Source: Dactylosporangium sucinum
GTDB taxonomy: Bacteria > Actinomycetota > Actinomycetes > Mycobacteriales > Micromonosporaceae
NCBI RefSeq assembly: GCF_014647515.1
Contig: NZ_BMPI01000020.1
Location: forward strand, 1-64,000
Direction of reading: 5' to 3'
Length of the DNA: 64,000 bases
Shown: piece by piece, positions 17,036 to 26,172 of the stretch
Position numbering within the stretch: the stretch's first letter is position 1
Layout of the letters: the number at the start of each line of letters is the position of its first letter
Notes under the pieces: model-generated
Database searches by the model: none
Told to the model about the DNA's origin: nothing
Seen by the model: the letters and a program-made list of their open reading frames with translations, nothing else
Program-made: the position numbers and the translations under genes

Positions 17036-17835
17036 GCTCGGCCCGGAGCAGGTTGTGGGTCATGGCGGTGAGGGTGAGCCAGGCGGCGTTGGCGGCGAGC
17101 CGGCGGAGGGCAGGTGGGCCAGGGGTCCGTCGATGAGGTCGGCGAAGACCTGTTCGATGACGGCGTGTCCGCGGTGGGTGAGGTCGGCGTCGATGGTGGG
17201 TTCGTCGGTGTCGGTGAGGAATACGTGGTGGCGCCAGAGCTGGAACAGTTCGTCCTGGCCGTCGGGGGCGGGGTTGCGTTCCTTGACGCGGCGCACGATG
17301 AGCCGGGCGGTGACCTTGTGGGCGGTGGTTTCGAACGCGGTGTAGACGGTTTCGGCGACCTGCGCGTCGGAGATCCAGGACCCGGTCTCCTCGTCGTAGA
17401 CACCGCCGGGGTACCGCACCGGCGTCCAGGCCGCTTCGTCGATGCCGGCGATCGCAGTGCGGATTTTGGGGTTCATCTGCAGCGTCAGCGAGTAGTTGAC
17501 CCCGGCCTGCAGGCAGGCGGACACCACGGCGCCGGACCCGAACGCTGAGTCGGCGCGGACCGGGACCCGGCCGGTCGCGCCGCAGGCCCGGGCGGTGCTG
17601 ATCGCCTGCCGCACGAACGACGCCGCGCCACGGGCCGAGTTGGCGCTCCCACCCCGCAGCCGGGTCGCGGCAATCACCGGCGCGGCCTGTGCGGTGCTGA
17701 TCGTGGCGATCAGCGGGGACAGGCCACGCAGTTTCACGCTGTAGCCGCCGACCTTGGCATGTCCGAACCCGGTGCCCTGCTTTGCATGGCCGTACACCCG
17801 CCGCAGCAGCGAATCCACGTCCACATAGGCGAGCT
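17036..17835 (-). mobile_element. Truncated IS1380-type transposase
   Basis: The main frame covers 17060-17824 and starts inside the catalytic domain (DSLLRRVYGHAKQGTGFGHA, the DLDS...HGHAKQG region). It continues through VRADSAFGS to the C-terminus, where a frameshift precedes LAANAAWLTLTAMTHNLLRA. The N-terminal third and both inverted ends are missing. It splits an MFS gene on the left from a GGDEF fragment on the right, so the element is both disrupting and itself dead. Confidence 0.8.
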
Positions 17836-17861
17836 CCGGTCCCGGTGGCTGTCACCCGAGA

Positions 17862-18055
17862 ATGGTGCGCGAACGGCTGTACAGGTCCAACGCTGCGGAT
17901 CTGGACGAGTTAGCTGACCGGCCGATCCCGGCCGGCGACGTCGGCTCAGCCACCGCCGTCCCGGCGCTGCGCACCGCTGACGAAGCCATGTACCGAGCCA
18001 AGGCCACCGGACGCAACAGGGTGGAGTACGCCGTTGACACCGTTCAGCGCCCCGA
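17862..18055 (+). pseudogene. C-terminal fragment of a GGDEF (diguanylate cyclase) domain
   Basis: The plus strand reads LRTADEAMYRAKATGRNRVE, the typical C-terminal helix of GGDEF domains. Preceding residues (GDVGSATAVP) could be the degraded end of the sheet before it. The catalytic GGDEF loop is absent. It is cut on the left by the IS1380 remnant. Confidence 0.7.
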
Positions 18056-18244
18056 CACGAGGCGGTTGCGACCGCCTCGTGGAACCCGTAGCGCCAACGT
18101 GTCAACACGGCTGCGATGCGCGGGTCACTGGAGGAGGTGGGGGCCTCCAGCGCCTCTCGCGCGACGCACCCCGCCGTCACCAGCGGAGCCTCACTCCCGG
18201 CTAAGTCGAATAGCCGGGACACCCAAGATCGTCGATGGGTCGAG

Positions 18245-18345
18245 GCTTAGATGGTGCGTCGCGCGATGGCGCGCAACGCCTCGGGGTGGGCCGCGGCGGC
18301 ACCGATGCCCCAGTTCGCTGCAGGCGAACACCTTGCATACGCGTA
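18245..18345 (-). pseudogene. Fragment of a PLP aminotransferase homologous to the first gene
   Basis: The minus strand encodes CKVFACS and, after a one-base shift, NWGIGAAAAHPEALRAIARR. This matches GKVFTCNDWGIG...HPETLRAIARHTI around the Schiff-base lysine of the aminotransferase at 229-1542. A stop follows directly. The rest of 18056-18481 shows no gene. Confidence 0.65.
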
Positions 18346-18481
18346 GTGATCTTGGCTTGGCTCGACGGTCGACGCCATACCCCGATAGCTCGGAGGAGAT
18401 ATGGACGATCATCGGGTTGGCCCGGCTTGACCGGGGATGCTTCGATACTGGTTGTCGCATGCATCGAGGGAGTGTGCTCGC

Positions 18482-21400
18482 GTGGGCTACGTCTTCATCT
18501 CGTACGCTCACGCCGATGCCGCCACGGTCGACTGGCTGGCCGAGGTCCTGGCTGGCGCAGGGGTGTCCGTATGGTTCGACCGGGAACCCGAAAAGGGTTT
18601 GACCAGCGGCCAACGCTGGGATCGGGAACTTCGCCGCCGGGTTGACGCATGCGCCGCCCTGATCGTCGTGATGTCCCCCGCGTCAACTGGCAGGCCGTGG
18701 GTACGGCTGGAGGTTGGGCGGGCCCTGGACCGGGGCAAGCCGGTGCATCCGCTGCTGCTGGAGGGCGAAGCCTTTCCCGAGCTGATTGCGCTCAACCTTC
18801 AGTATGAGCACGTCAGGGTGGGCCAGGTCCTCTCTTCGGGCCTGATCCGGACGTTCCGCAACGCTGCCGCCCCCGCGACCCCGTCCAGCGCCTCCGCAGC
18901 ACGGGAGGTGATTGGTGGCTGGCCCGGTCACCACCCCCACTTCGTCGGCCGCGACGACCTCCTTCTCGAGGTGGAGACCGGCCTCTACTGGGGGTCCGCC
19001 GTCGCTGTCCAGGCCCTACGGGGCACCGGTGGGGTCGGCAAGACCCAGCTTGCCGCCGAGTACGTGCATCGCCGACGTAACGACTACGACCTCGTCGGTT
19101 GGATCGACGCCGAACAACCCGCTGCCGTCCCTGACCAGATTGCCGCACTCGCCCCCGCGCTCGGCGTAGTGGCTACGACGGACGCGCCGACAACAGCGTT
19201 GCAGGTCAAGCGCGCCCTCAGCTCCACTGGGCTGCGGTGGCTGCTGGTCTTTGACAACGCCGGCGAGCCTCTCAGTCCTGGGGGCGAGCCCTCCGGTCTG
19301 TTGGAATGGGTACCGCGGGTAGGCGCAGGGCACATCGTCATCACCAGCCGGCGGAGCGGATGGGAGGCCCTCGGTTCCCAGGTGGAGGTCGACGTGATGA
19401 ACGCGGCCGAGGCAGTCAGCCTGCTGCACCGGCACGTGCCAGCCGTCGATCAGATCATCGCTACACAGATCGTGGAGTGGCTTGACCGGCTGCCACTTGC
19501 GGTCGAGCAGGCCGCCGCCTACCTCGCCACGACCGGCACACCGGCCGACGACTATCTGGTCCTGCTCCGAACGCGAGGCGAGGAACTGCTCGACAAGGGC
19601 CACGTTCTCGGCTATGAACACACCGTCGCCACGGTATGGGACGTATCGCGATCGAGCCTGCACGACCCTGCCAAACCTCGATGGTGGCCGATCCAAAGGC
19701 CATCACCTGCCGAGCAACTGCTACGGCTGTGTTCGTTTCTCGGCCCAGAGCCGATCCCCCTGGACCTCTTCACGACACACCCCGAACTGCTGCCGGCGCC
19801 TCTGTCTGACGCCGCACGCGACGAGATCCGCTTCGGCGACACCGTCGGCGCGCTCGCCCAGCGAAGCCTCATCCGTCGTGATCCGAACGCCATCACGGTC
19901 CATCGACTCCTCGCCGCTGCGATACGCCGTCCACTGTCGACCCTCGCTCGACTTCGCGCGACCTGGACCGTGCAGGATCTGCTCTACGAACACCTGCCCA
20001 AGCAGACCGCGGCAACGCCAGCAGGGTGGCCAGCTTGGCGGACGCTGCTGCCCCATGTGCTCACCTCCGCCGCCCACGAAAGCTACCGCCGCGGCGCGCG
20101 TGATCGCGCACCATTGCTGCGTGAGCTGGCCGCGACGTTCCTACACGCCAACGGACAGCCTTCGCTCGCCATCCCCATGTATGAAGCCGCCGTCACTGAC
20201 ATGCAGCAACTGCTCGGACCCGACGCTCGCGGCACCTTGGCCACGCGCACCAAGCTCGCCGAAGCCTACGCCGATGCCGGCAGGTTCGATCGCGCAGTCT
20301 CCCTTCACGAGGCGAACGTCAAGGTCGCCGAACGTGCGCTGGGTCCCGACGACCCAGACACCCTGAGCCTGCGGAACAACCTCGCCAGCACCTACAGCGC
20401 AAACGGGCATCTCGATCAAGCTATTCCTCTGCTCGAAGGCATCGTCGCCGACATGGAGCGGGTCGTCGGCCCCCATGACGGGCGCACCCTGCCCGCCCGC
20501 AACAACCTGGCCGGCGCCTACTCCAGGAGCGGGCAGAGCGCTCGCGCCATAGCGATATACGAAGACGTTATCGCCGACATGGGTCGCGTGCTCGGCCCCG
20601 AGCACCCGCACACCTTGATCACACGCGGCAACCTCGCCCGCGCCTACCTGGATACCAGGCAACTGGACCGGGCCGCGCCGTTGCTGCAGGGCATCATCAC
20701 CGACGCGGAGCGCATACTCGGTCGGGACCATCCGCAGACCCTGCTCGCACGCAGCGACCTTGCTCGTGCCCGCGAGACGGCCGGACATCTCGACCTGGCG
20801 GTACCGCTCTACAGGGCCGTCCTCGCCGACATGGAGCGGGCGCTCGGCCCCGACCACCCGTTCACCGTCCACGCGCGCACCAGCCTCGCTGAGGCGTACC
20901 TAGCGGCGGGAGAACTCCAGCAAGTCATACGGCTGCAGGAGGAGGCGCTCAGCAACGCCCTGCACATCCTTGGCCCCGACCACCCTGTGATCGTGAGCTG
21001 CCGCGTCGAGCTTGCCAAGGCATACACCTTGGCGGGCCAACTCGACATCGCCATCCCTCACTTCGAGACGGCCCTCGCCGACAGCTTGCGAATCCTCGGC
21101 CCCGACCACCCCGACACGCACGCGTACCGCAGTCTCGTGGGCCGCGCCTACGAGGCGGCCGGGCAGTCCGGCCAAGCCATCCCTCACCTCGAGGCCGCCC
21201 TTACCGACACACTGCGGATCCTCGGCCCCGAACACGCCGACACCTTCACTGCGCGCTATACGCTTGCCGGCGCCTACACTTCGATCGGCCAGCTCGGTAA
21301 AGCCATTCCTCTGTACGAGGCCGCCCTGACGGACGCGCTACGGCTCTACGGCCCAGAAGACTCGCACACACTGATCTCCCGGAGCAACGTTACTGGTGCC

Positions 21401-22045
21401 TATATGGCAGCTGGGCAACCCGAAATGGCCATCCCTCACTTCGAGACCGAACTCGCCGAACAGACCCGACTGCTCGGCTCCGAGCATCCTGAAGCACTCG
21501 TTTCAGGCAACAATCTCGCCATCGCCTACCGAAAGGCCGGGATGGCGGACAAAGCCATTGCCCTGCACGAGGCAACCCTTGCCAAGATGACGCGGGTTCT
21601 CGGATCCGGCCATCCCGACACCCTCGCCTGCCGTAGCAACCTGGCTACCGCCTACCAACAGGTCGGCCACTTCACGAAGGCCATCCCGCTTCACGAGGCC
21701 AGCATCTCCGAAATGACGCGGGTTCTCGGGCCGGACGACCCCAATACACTCAGCGCCCGCAACAACCTCGCCGCAGCCTACGGCTCGGTCGGGCAACTCG
21801 ACCGAGCCATCGCCCTGTTCGAGGCCGGCGTCACCGATAGGCTGCGCGTGCACGGCGCCGCCCACCTAGAGACGCTGTCTGCTCGCAACAACCTCGCTTA
21901 CGCGCAACTCCTCGCCGGGCATCGACGCCGGGCCGTCGCACTGTTCGAGGCGACCCTGGCCGTGGCCCCGGCCGTACTCGGCGCCGATCACTCCGTCGTC
22001 AAGAACGCGCAGGAAGGCCTACGTCAGGCACGAGACAGCGGGTGA
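18482..22045 (+). CDS. TIR-NB-ARC-TPR (STAND) protein
   Basis: About 1,187 residues. TIR domain at 3-100: FISYAHADAATVDWLAEVL, then RPWVRLE with the likely NADase Glu at about 77. NB-ARC/STAND NTPase at about 153-450: FVGRDDL, P-loop GTGGVGKT (181-188), Walker B LLVFDNA (254-260), ITSR, and LPLAVEQAAAYL (GLPL-like). A helical linker follows, then 15 tetratricopeptide repeats of 42 residues (about 556-1186). The GTG is chosen over an in-frame ATG at 18437 because GAGGGAG lies at the right distance and the TIR fold begins there. The layout is that of prokaryotic NLR-like immune or signalling proteins: TPRs sense, the NTPase oligomerises, TIR consumes or converts NAD. It stands alone, between gene debris and an unrelated operon. 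Target and ligand are unknown. Confidence 0.9.
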   Translation: MGYVFISYAHADAATVDWLAEVLAGAGVSVWFDREPEKGLTSGQRWDRELRRRVDACAALIVVMSPASTGRPWVRLEVGRALDRGKPVHPLLLEGEAFPELIALNLQYEHVRVGQVLSSGLIRTFRNAAAPATPSSASAAREVIGGWPGHHPHFVGRDDLLLEVETGLYWGSAVAVQALRGTGGVGKTQLAAEYVHRRRNDYDLVGWIDAEQPAAVPDQIAALAPALGVVATTDAPTTALQVKRALSSTGLRWLLVFDNAGEPLSPGGEPSGLLEWVPRVGAGHIVITSRRSGWEALGSQVEVDVMNAAEAVSLLHRHVPAVDQIIATQIVEWLDRLPLAVEQAAAYLATTGTPADDYLVLLRTRGEELLDKGHVLGYEHTVATVWDVSRSSLHDPAKPRWWPIQRPSPAEQLLRLCSFLGPEPIPLDLFTTHPELLPAPLSDAARDEIRFGDTVGALAQRSLIRRDPNAITVHRLLAAAIRRPLSTLARLRATWTVQDLLYEHLPKQTAATPAGWPAWRTLLPHVLTSAAHESYRRGARDRAPLLRELAATFLHANGQPSLAIPMYEAAVTDMQQLLGPDARGTLATRTKLAEAYADAGRFDRAVSLHEANVKVAERALGPDDPDTLSLRNNLASTYSANGHLDQAIPLLEGIVADMERVVGPHDGRTLPARNNLAGAYSRSGQSARAIAIYEDVIADMGRVLGPEHPHTLITRGNLARAYLDTRQLDRAAPLLQGIITDAERILGRDHPQTLLARSDLARARETAGHLDLAVPLYRAVLADMERALGPDHPFTVHARTSLAEAYLAAGELQQVIRLQEEALSNALHILGPDHPVIVSCRVELAKAYTLAGQLDIAIPHFETALADSLRILGPDHPDTHAYRSLVGRAYEAAGQSGQAIPHLEAALTDTLRILGPEHADTFTARYTLAGAYTSIGQLGKAIPLYEAALTDALRLYGPEDSHTLISRSNVTGAYMAAGQPEMAIPHFETELAEQTRLLGSEHPEALVSGNNLAIAYRKAGMADKAIALHEATLAKMTRVLGSGHPDTLACRSNLATAYQQVGHFTKAIPLHEASISEMTRVLGPDDPNTLSARNNLAAAYGSVGQLDRAIALFEAGVTDRLRVHGAAHLETLSARNNLAYAQLLAGHRRRAVALFEATLAVAPAVLGADHSVVKNAQEGLRQARDSG
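20150..22040 (+). repeat. Fifteen 126-bp tandem units encoding TPRs
   Basis: The period is 126 bp (42 codons). The consensus reads roughly A-I-P-L-x-E-A-x-L-A-D-x-x-R-x-L-G-P-D-H-P-D-T-L-x-x-R-x-N-L-A-x-A-Y. Neighbouring units differ at many positions, so this is an old coding repeat rather than a recent slippage array. Units 8-10 and 12-14 look most alike and could exchange by recombination. Confidence 0.85.
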
Positions 22046-22198
22046 TCTGCATGCACAGTCACCATCGCCCACTCTGCAGTCAGGTCGCGGACTTGCCCGG
22101 TGCCGACAACGTGGCGGTACGGGGTCGAGTTGCGCGTGTTGCGATGCGGCCATCGCTCGTGATGCTGCCGGCTCGGACGCTCCGGCATTGGGCACACT

Positions 22199-23110
22199 TC
22201 ACATGTAGCCACGGTCGCGATAGGCGCGTGCCGCGCCCGGGTGGAGGGGTGCTGGCAGGAGTCGCCATGCGACGAAGGGGTTGAAGCCGGCGAGGCTGCC
22301 ATGAACCGTCGGAAGTTGGTCGAGGTTGTCCAGCAGTAGCTGGGTCACTTCGTAGGCGATCGGCTCGGGAACGTCTGCGCTGATGACGAAGACCGTATCG
22401 ACGAAGCAGGTGGGCACGTCGCTGGTCTGCAGGCCCGGGTACGTGCCGGCGGGGATTACCCCGGGCTTGGCCCCGAACCGGCTCGCCAGGTGCTTGATGA
22501 CGTCGGTGGGTAGCGGTGCGAGGTCGATGGGGCGCGGACCGTGGGCTGCGCGAGCGATGCTCGGTGCGGGCAGCGTTGTCGCGCCGAAGACGAAGTCGAT
22601 GTCACCAGCGTGTAGCGCGGCCACGAGCGTGTCGTACCCGGCGAGCAGGACGTGTCCGCCGGCGGCGGTGATGTCGTTGTAGCTGGTGGCGTAGTGCGAG
22701 AGCACCTGTTGGAACATCAGTTCGTCGGTCGTGTCAGTCGGTGGTGCGCCGACGCGGATGCGGCGCCCGGCGACCGCTTCGGGAAAGCTGGCCTGCTGAT
22801 CGCGGGCGGCGAGCAGGTTGTACGGGAGCGGGGACCAGCCGGTGCCGAGGCAGTTGAGGTTCCGCAACGGCTCTCGGAACGGCGGTCCGCCGTTGTAGGC
22901 GGCGGCGACGACCACGTCGATGCTCATGGCAATCTCCGCCTGTCCGGCTGCGACGTCATGCAGGTTGTGCTCGCCGCCGCCTGCCGCAAGGGCGAACCGG
23001 AGGCCGGTGCTCGTTTCCCTGAGCAGGCCGAGTAGTCGCCCGGTCATCTCGTACCAGCCGTCGCCGGGGTTTCCGCCGAGCCACGTCAGCGTGCCCGTCG
23101 TTGTGTCCAT
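22199..23110 (-). CDS. TAXI-type (TRAP) solute-binding protein without signal peptide
   Basis: 303 residues that match TAXI/NMT1-like solute receptors from the first strand onward: WLGGNPGDGWYEMTGRLLGL, LAAGGGEHNLHDVAAGQAEI, and FVFGATTLPAPSIARAAHG. Family members are normally exported lipoproteins or secreted receptors and begin with a signal peptide. Here the ATG (AGGAG upstream) is immediately followed by the mature fold. No TRAP membrane subunit is nearby. A cytoplasmic ligand-binding role or a lost N-terminus is possible. It lies 63 bp downstream of a SHMT-like gene on the same strand, probably one operon. Confidence 0.75.
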   Translation of the reverse strand: MDTTTGTLTWLGGNPGDGWYEMTGRLLGLLRETSTGLRFALAAGGGEHNLHDVAAGQAEIAMSIDVVVAAAYNGGPPFREPLRNLNCLGTGWSPLPYNLLAARDQQASFPEAVAGRRIRVGAPPTDTTDELMFQQVLSHYATSYNDITAAGGHVLLAGYDTLVAALHAGDIDFVFGATTLPAPSIARAAHGPRPIDLAPLPTDVIKHLASRFGAKPGVIPAGTYPGLQTSDVPTCFVDTVFVISADVPEPIAYEVTQLLLDNLDQLPTVHGSLAGFNPFVAWRLLPAPLHPGAARAYRDRGYM

Positions 23111-23173
23111 CTGCGCTCCTATCGTCTTCAGGCGGTCTTGCTGTCAGTGCACCCGGCGGCGCGCCGAGCACGA

Positions 23174-24499
23174 CTAGGCGGTGAAGTGGACGCGTTGAAA
23201 CGGTCGCCGCCAGGCGCTGACTTCCTCACCTACGCGGCGCGGATTGTCATCCCCCCGCAGCCCGCGCGCGATGAACTCGGCCAGCATCGGCATCTCGGCC
23301 TCTGTCATGCCGAGACGCGCGACCTCCGGAGTGCCCAACCGCAGCCCGTTCACGTCCCCGGCGATTTCGCCGATCGGCAATCCGATGCCGCTGGCGAGCA
23401 GATTCACCGCCCGCAGCCGCCGGGCGGCTGACTGGCCGCCAAGGTAGCCGCGGGCGTCTACAGCGAACTGATGGGACTGGGTACACCGCCCGCCCGGCGC
23501 GTAGACGGGGATCCCGCGAGCCTGCAGCGATTCGGCCAGCCCTGCCGCCGTCGCGACCATGGCCCCGGCATAGCCGGCGCCGGCCACTTGCCAGTCCAGC
23601 AACGTCCGCGCCAGTGCCGCGGTCTTGCCCACGTCGAAGTTGGCGGTCAACCCTGGGTACGCGATCGCCTCGAGCCGCTGAGCAATCTCGGTGTCGTTGG
23701 TGACGATCAGCCCACCCGGCGGCCCGCCGAGGCTCTTGTAGGTGCTCATGGTCATGAGGTGGGCGCCCTCGGCGAGTGGGTTCGGCCACGCCCCGCCGGC
23801 GATCACGCCGCACAAGTGAGCGGCGTCGAAGAGCACCTTGGCGTCGACACTGTCCGCGATCTCACGGATGTCCGCGACCGGATGCGGAAACAGGTTCAGG
23901 CTGCCGCCGATCGTGATCAGGCTCGGCCGGACCTGCCGGGCGAGTTCGGCGAGCGCGTGCAGGTCGACGCTGTAGCGATCGGCATCCACGGGTGCCGCGA
24001 CTGTCGTCAGACGGTACAGCCCGGCCGCGCCGTCGCGGTGATGCGTGACGTGGCCGCCGATGCAGGCAGGCGGCGCGATGATCGACGCGCCTGGAGCGCA
24101 GGTCGCCAGGAACGCATAGAGGTTGGCCAGCGCGCCCGAGCCGACGCGGATCTCCACGTAGCGCGCCCCGAAGACCTCGGCGGCCAACTCGGCCGCGATC
24201 ACTTCGATCTCCTCGATGGCCTCCAGTCCCATCTCGTACTTGTCTCCGGGGTAGCCCAGCGACGCCCGCGACCCCAGCCTTGCGGATAGCAGGGCCTCCG
24301 CCGCCGGGTTCATGACGTTGGAGGCGGGGTTCAGGTTCACGCACTCATGCTCGTGGATCACTCGATTCCGGGCGACCAGCGTGGCGAGCCGGTCGGCGGT
24401 TCCAACATGGTCCATGGATGTCGTGCTGCTGACGACCGACTCGACACGTTGCGCGACGACATCCGTCAGCCAAGGGCGATGAGCAAGAGCAGCGGCCAT
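23174..24499 (-). CDS. Serine hydroxymethyltransferase-like PLP enzyme
   Basis: 441 residues of the SHMT family. It shows LNPASNVMNPAA and GYPGDKYEMG (family: ENxxSPA...GYPGxRYYGG), VLFDAAHLCGVIAGG, and the cofactor loop MSTYKSLGGPPGGL with the Schiff-base lysine (family TTHKTLRGPRGG). The His-Lys pair is Tyr-Lys here and several active-site blocks deviate. A specialised aldolase, transaldolase or 2-methylserine-type enzyme is therefore more likely than housekeeping GlyA. ATG has AGGAGG upstream. It is followed by the TAXI-like binding protein and divergent from the PucR regulator. Confidence 0.8.
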   Translation of the reverse strand: MAAALAHRPWLTDVVAQRVESVVSSTTSMDHVGTADRLATLVARNRVIHEHECVNLNPASNVMNPAAEALLSARLGSRASLGYPGDKYEMGLEAIEEIEVIAAELAAEVFGARYVEIRVGSGALANLYAFLATCAPGASIIAPPACIGGHVTHHRDGAAGLYRLTTVAAPVDADRYSVDLHALAELARQVRPSLITIGGSLNLFPHPVADIREIADSVDAKVLFDAAHLCGVIAGGAWPNPLAEGAHLMTMSTYKSLGGPPGGLIVTNDTEIAQRLEAIAYPGLTANFDVGKTAALARTLLDWQVAGAGYAGAMVATAAGLAESLQARGIPVYAPGGRCTQSHQFAVDARGYLGGQSAARRLRAVNLLASGIGLPIGEIAGDVNGLRLGTPEVARLGMTEAEMPMLAEFIARGLRGDDNPRRVGEEVSAWRRPFQRVHFTA

Positions 24500-24608
24500 G
24501 ACGTCCTCCTAGCGCGGCGTCCATGCGGCGCCGGTCACCGACCGACGTTACGAGCGCAACAGCAGGCCGGTCATCGGTCATGAGCAGCAAGCTATCGCCC
24601 GACGATTG

Positions 24609-24632
24609 CTACAAATGTAGAATCGCGCGGTG
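24609..24632 (+). promoter_or_regulatory. Leaderless promoter and dyad at the PucR gene
   Basis: CTACA-AA-TGTAG (24609-24620) is a short perfect dyad overlapping TAGAAT (24618-24623). Six bases later comes the GTG start at 24630, and no ribosome site exists. It probably also serves as operator for the divergent SHMT gene. Confidence 0.5.
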
Positions 24633-25886
24633 ACCGCGATCCCAGCAGGTGGTCAGGCAGATGGTCTGCAGCGCGAACTCGACCACCTCGCCGCAGGACT
24701 TGGACGCAGCGTCAGTCTCGACGACCCAGAGGGCGCGCTGCTGGGCTACAGCGCCCAGGGCTCAGACATCGACCCGGTCCGGATCACGGCCATCTTGACC
24801 CGGCAGGTGCCTGCGGCGGTCCAGGACTATCAGCGGCACCACGGCATCGAGACAGCCACCAGCCCCTTCACGTTGCCCGGCAACACGGAACTGAACATGG
24901 CGCCGCGGTTGTGCCTGCCGATCCTGCGCGGCGCCAACCGGCTCGGCTACCTGTGGATACTCACCGACGGTGTGGACCTCGACCCCACCGACCGCACGAC
25001 CGCGAATCAGTCGGCGCGGCGCATCGGCCGAATCCTGGAGTCCCGCGCGAGCCAGCCCGCGGACGGCCCGACCACCGACCGGGCCTTCGCCGAACTTCTC
25101 GCCCAAACCGCCTCACCTGGCGATTTCATCAGCCACCTCGCCAGATCGGCGCCGTACGCGGTGGACGCACCCATGCAGATCGCGGTCGCCGTCGCCGCCA
25201 CCCTCGACCACGACGAGCGCACAGCCTCGTCGGCCGCGCCACCCACCGGCAGAGCACCCACAGCCTCCGCACTCCACCGCACACCTGGGGTCGTCGCCAC
25301 ACACGTCACGGCCAACCGAATCGTCGCACTGCTGACCGCCGCCGGTCGTGCCGGCGCCGCACCGAACGCGCTCATCCAGACCCTCAGCACGTGGGAATCC
25401 GACGACCGGTGCTTCATCGTTGCGACCAGTCCGCCCATCAAGCTCGCCGACGCCACCTTCGCCAGGGACTACGCCCGGGCAACGCTCGCGTGCGAAATCG
25501 CTTGTTTCGATCGCGCTCTGCCGACGTCGCTGTCGTGGAACGACCTCGGCATCTACCAACTTCTTCTAGCCGCCGCCCGACCCGGCGCGTGGGACTCAGC
25601 GCGCGCACCGCTCGACCACCAGATGGCCGCCGTCACCCCACTGAGCCAAACGCTCGAGCGGTACCTGGACCTCGGCGCTGATGCCGCGCGAACCGCCATC
25701 GACCTGCACATCCACCGCACCACCCTGTACTACCGGCTGCGCCGGGCCGCCCAACTACTCGACGTCGACCTGGACAACGGCATCATCCGCGCCCAGGTCC
25801 ACGCAACCATGAAAGCCGGCCGCCTCGCCAGAGCCTGCGACCACTTCCAATGGACGCACACATTGCTGGACTCGGTACGTCCATAA
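24630..25886 (+). CDS. PucR/CdaR-family transcriptional regulator
   Basis: 418 residues. The C-terminal PucR-type helix-turn-helix (about 345-405) contains DLHIHRTTLYYRLRRAAQLL, the family hallmark. The N-terminal part (about 10-130) resembles a GAF-like sensor with RLCLPILRGANRLGYLWIL, and the middle contains a GGDEF-like PucR domain. It is divergent from the SHMT/TAXI pair, which it presumably regulates in response to an amino acid or purine-type metabolite. Confidence 0.88.
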   Translation: MTAIPAGGQADGLQRELDHLAAGLGRSVSLDDPEGALLGYSAQGSDIDPVRITAILTRQVPAAVQDYQRHHGIETATSPFTLPGNTELNMAPRLCLPILRGANRLGYLWILTDGVDLDPTDRTTANQSARRIGRILESRASQPADGPTTDRAFAELLAQTASPGDFISHLARSAPYAVDAPMQIAVAVAATLDHDERTASSAAPPTGRAPTASALHRTPGVVATHVTANRIVALLTAAGRAGAAPNALIQTLSTWESDDRCFIVATSPPIKLADATFARDYARATLACEIACFDRALPTSLSWNDLGIYQLLLAAARPGAWDSARAPLDHQMAAVTPLSQTLERYLDLGADAARTAIDLHIHRTTLYYRLRRAAQLLDVDLDNGIIRAQVHATMKAGRLARACDHFQWTHTLLDSVRP

Positions 25887-26172
25887 TCAGCCCCCGGAAG
25901 CCGCGCGACGCGATTCCGCGGGACTATCGCCTGATTTCACGACACTCCCAGGCGGCGATGTGATTGTCGACCGCTACCAGGTGCGCCGCTATGACGCCCG
26001 GAGCCGCGACATAACCCTCTCGTTATGGTTGCCCACGCCTTCCTCGCCATCACCGCCGCGAAAGCCGGAAGGGGGCACGACTCCGCCTCCTGTGGCTGGA
26101 GTACCTCGTCGCCGGCCCATGACCCGGACCGTCGACCTCTCCGCACCGCACCGTCGGCGCCCAGCGGTCGGT

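Noticed and set aside
20150..22040. CRISPR or satellite array
   Set aside because: The 126-bp units are coding, keep the TPR pattern and have no constant repeat with variable spacers.
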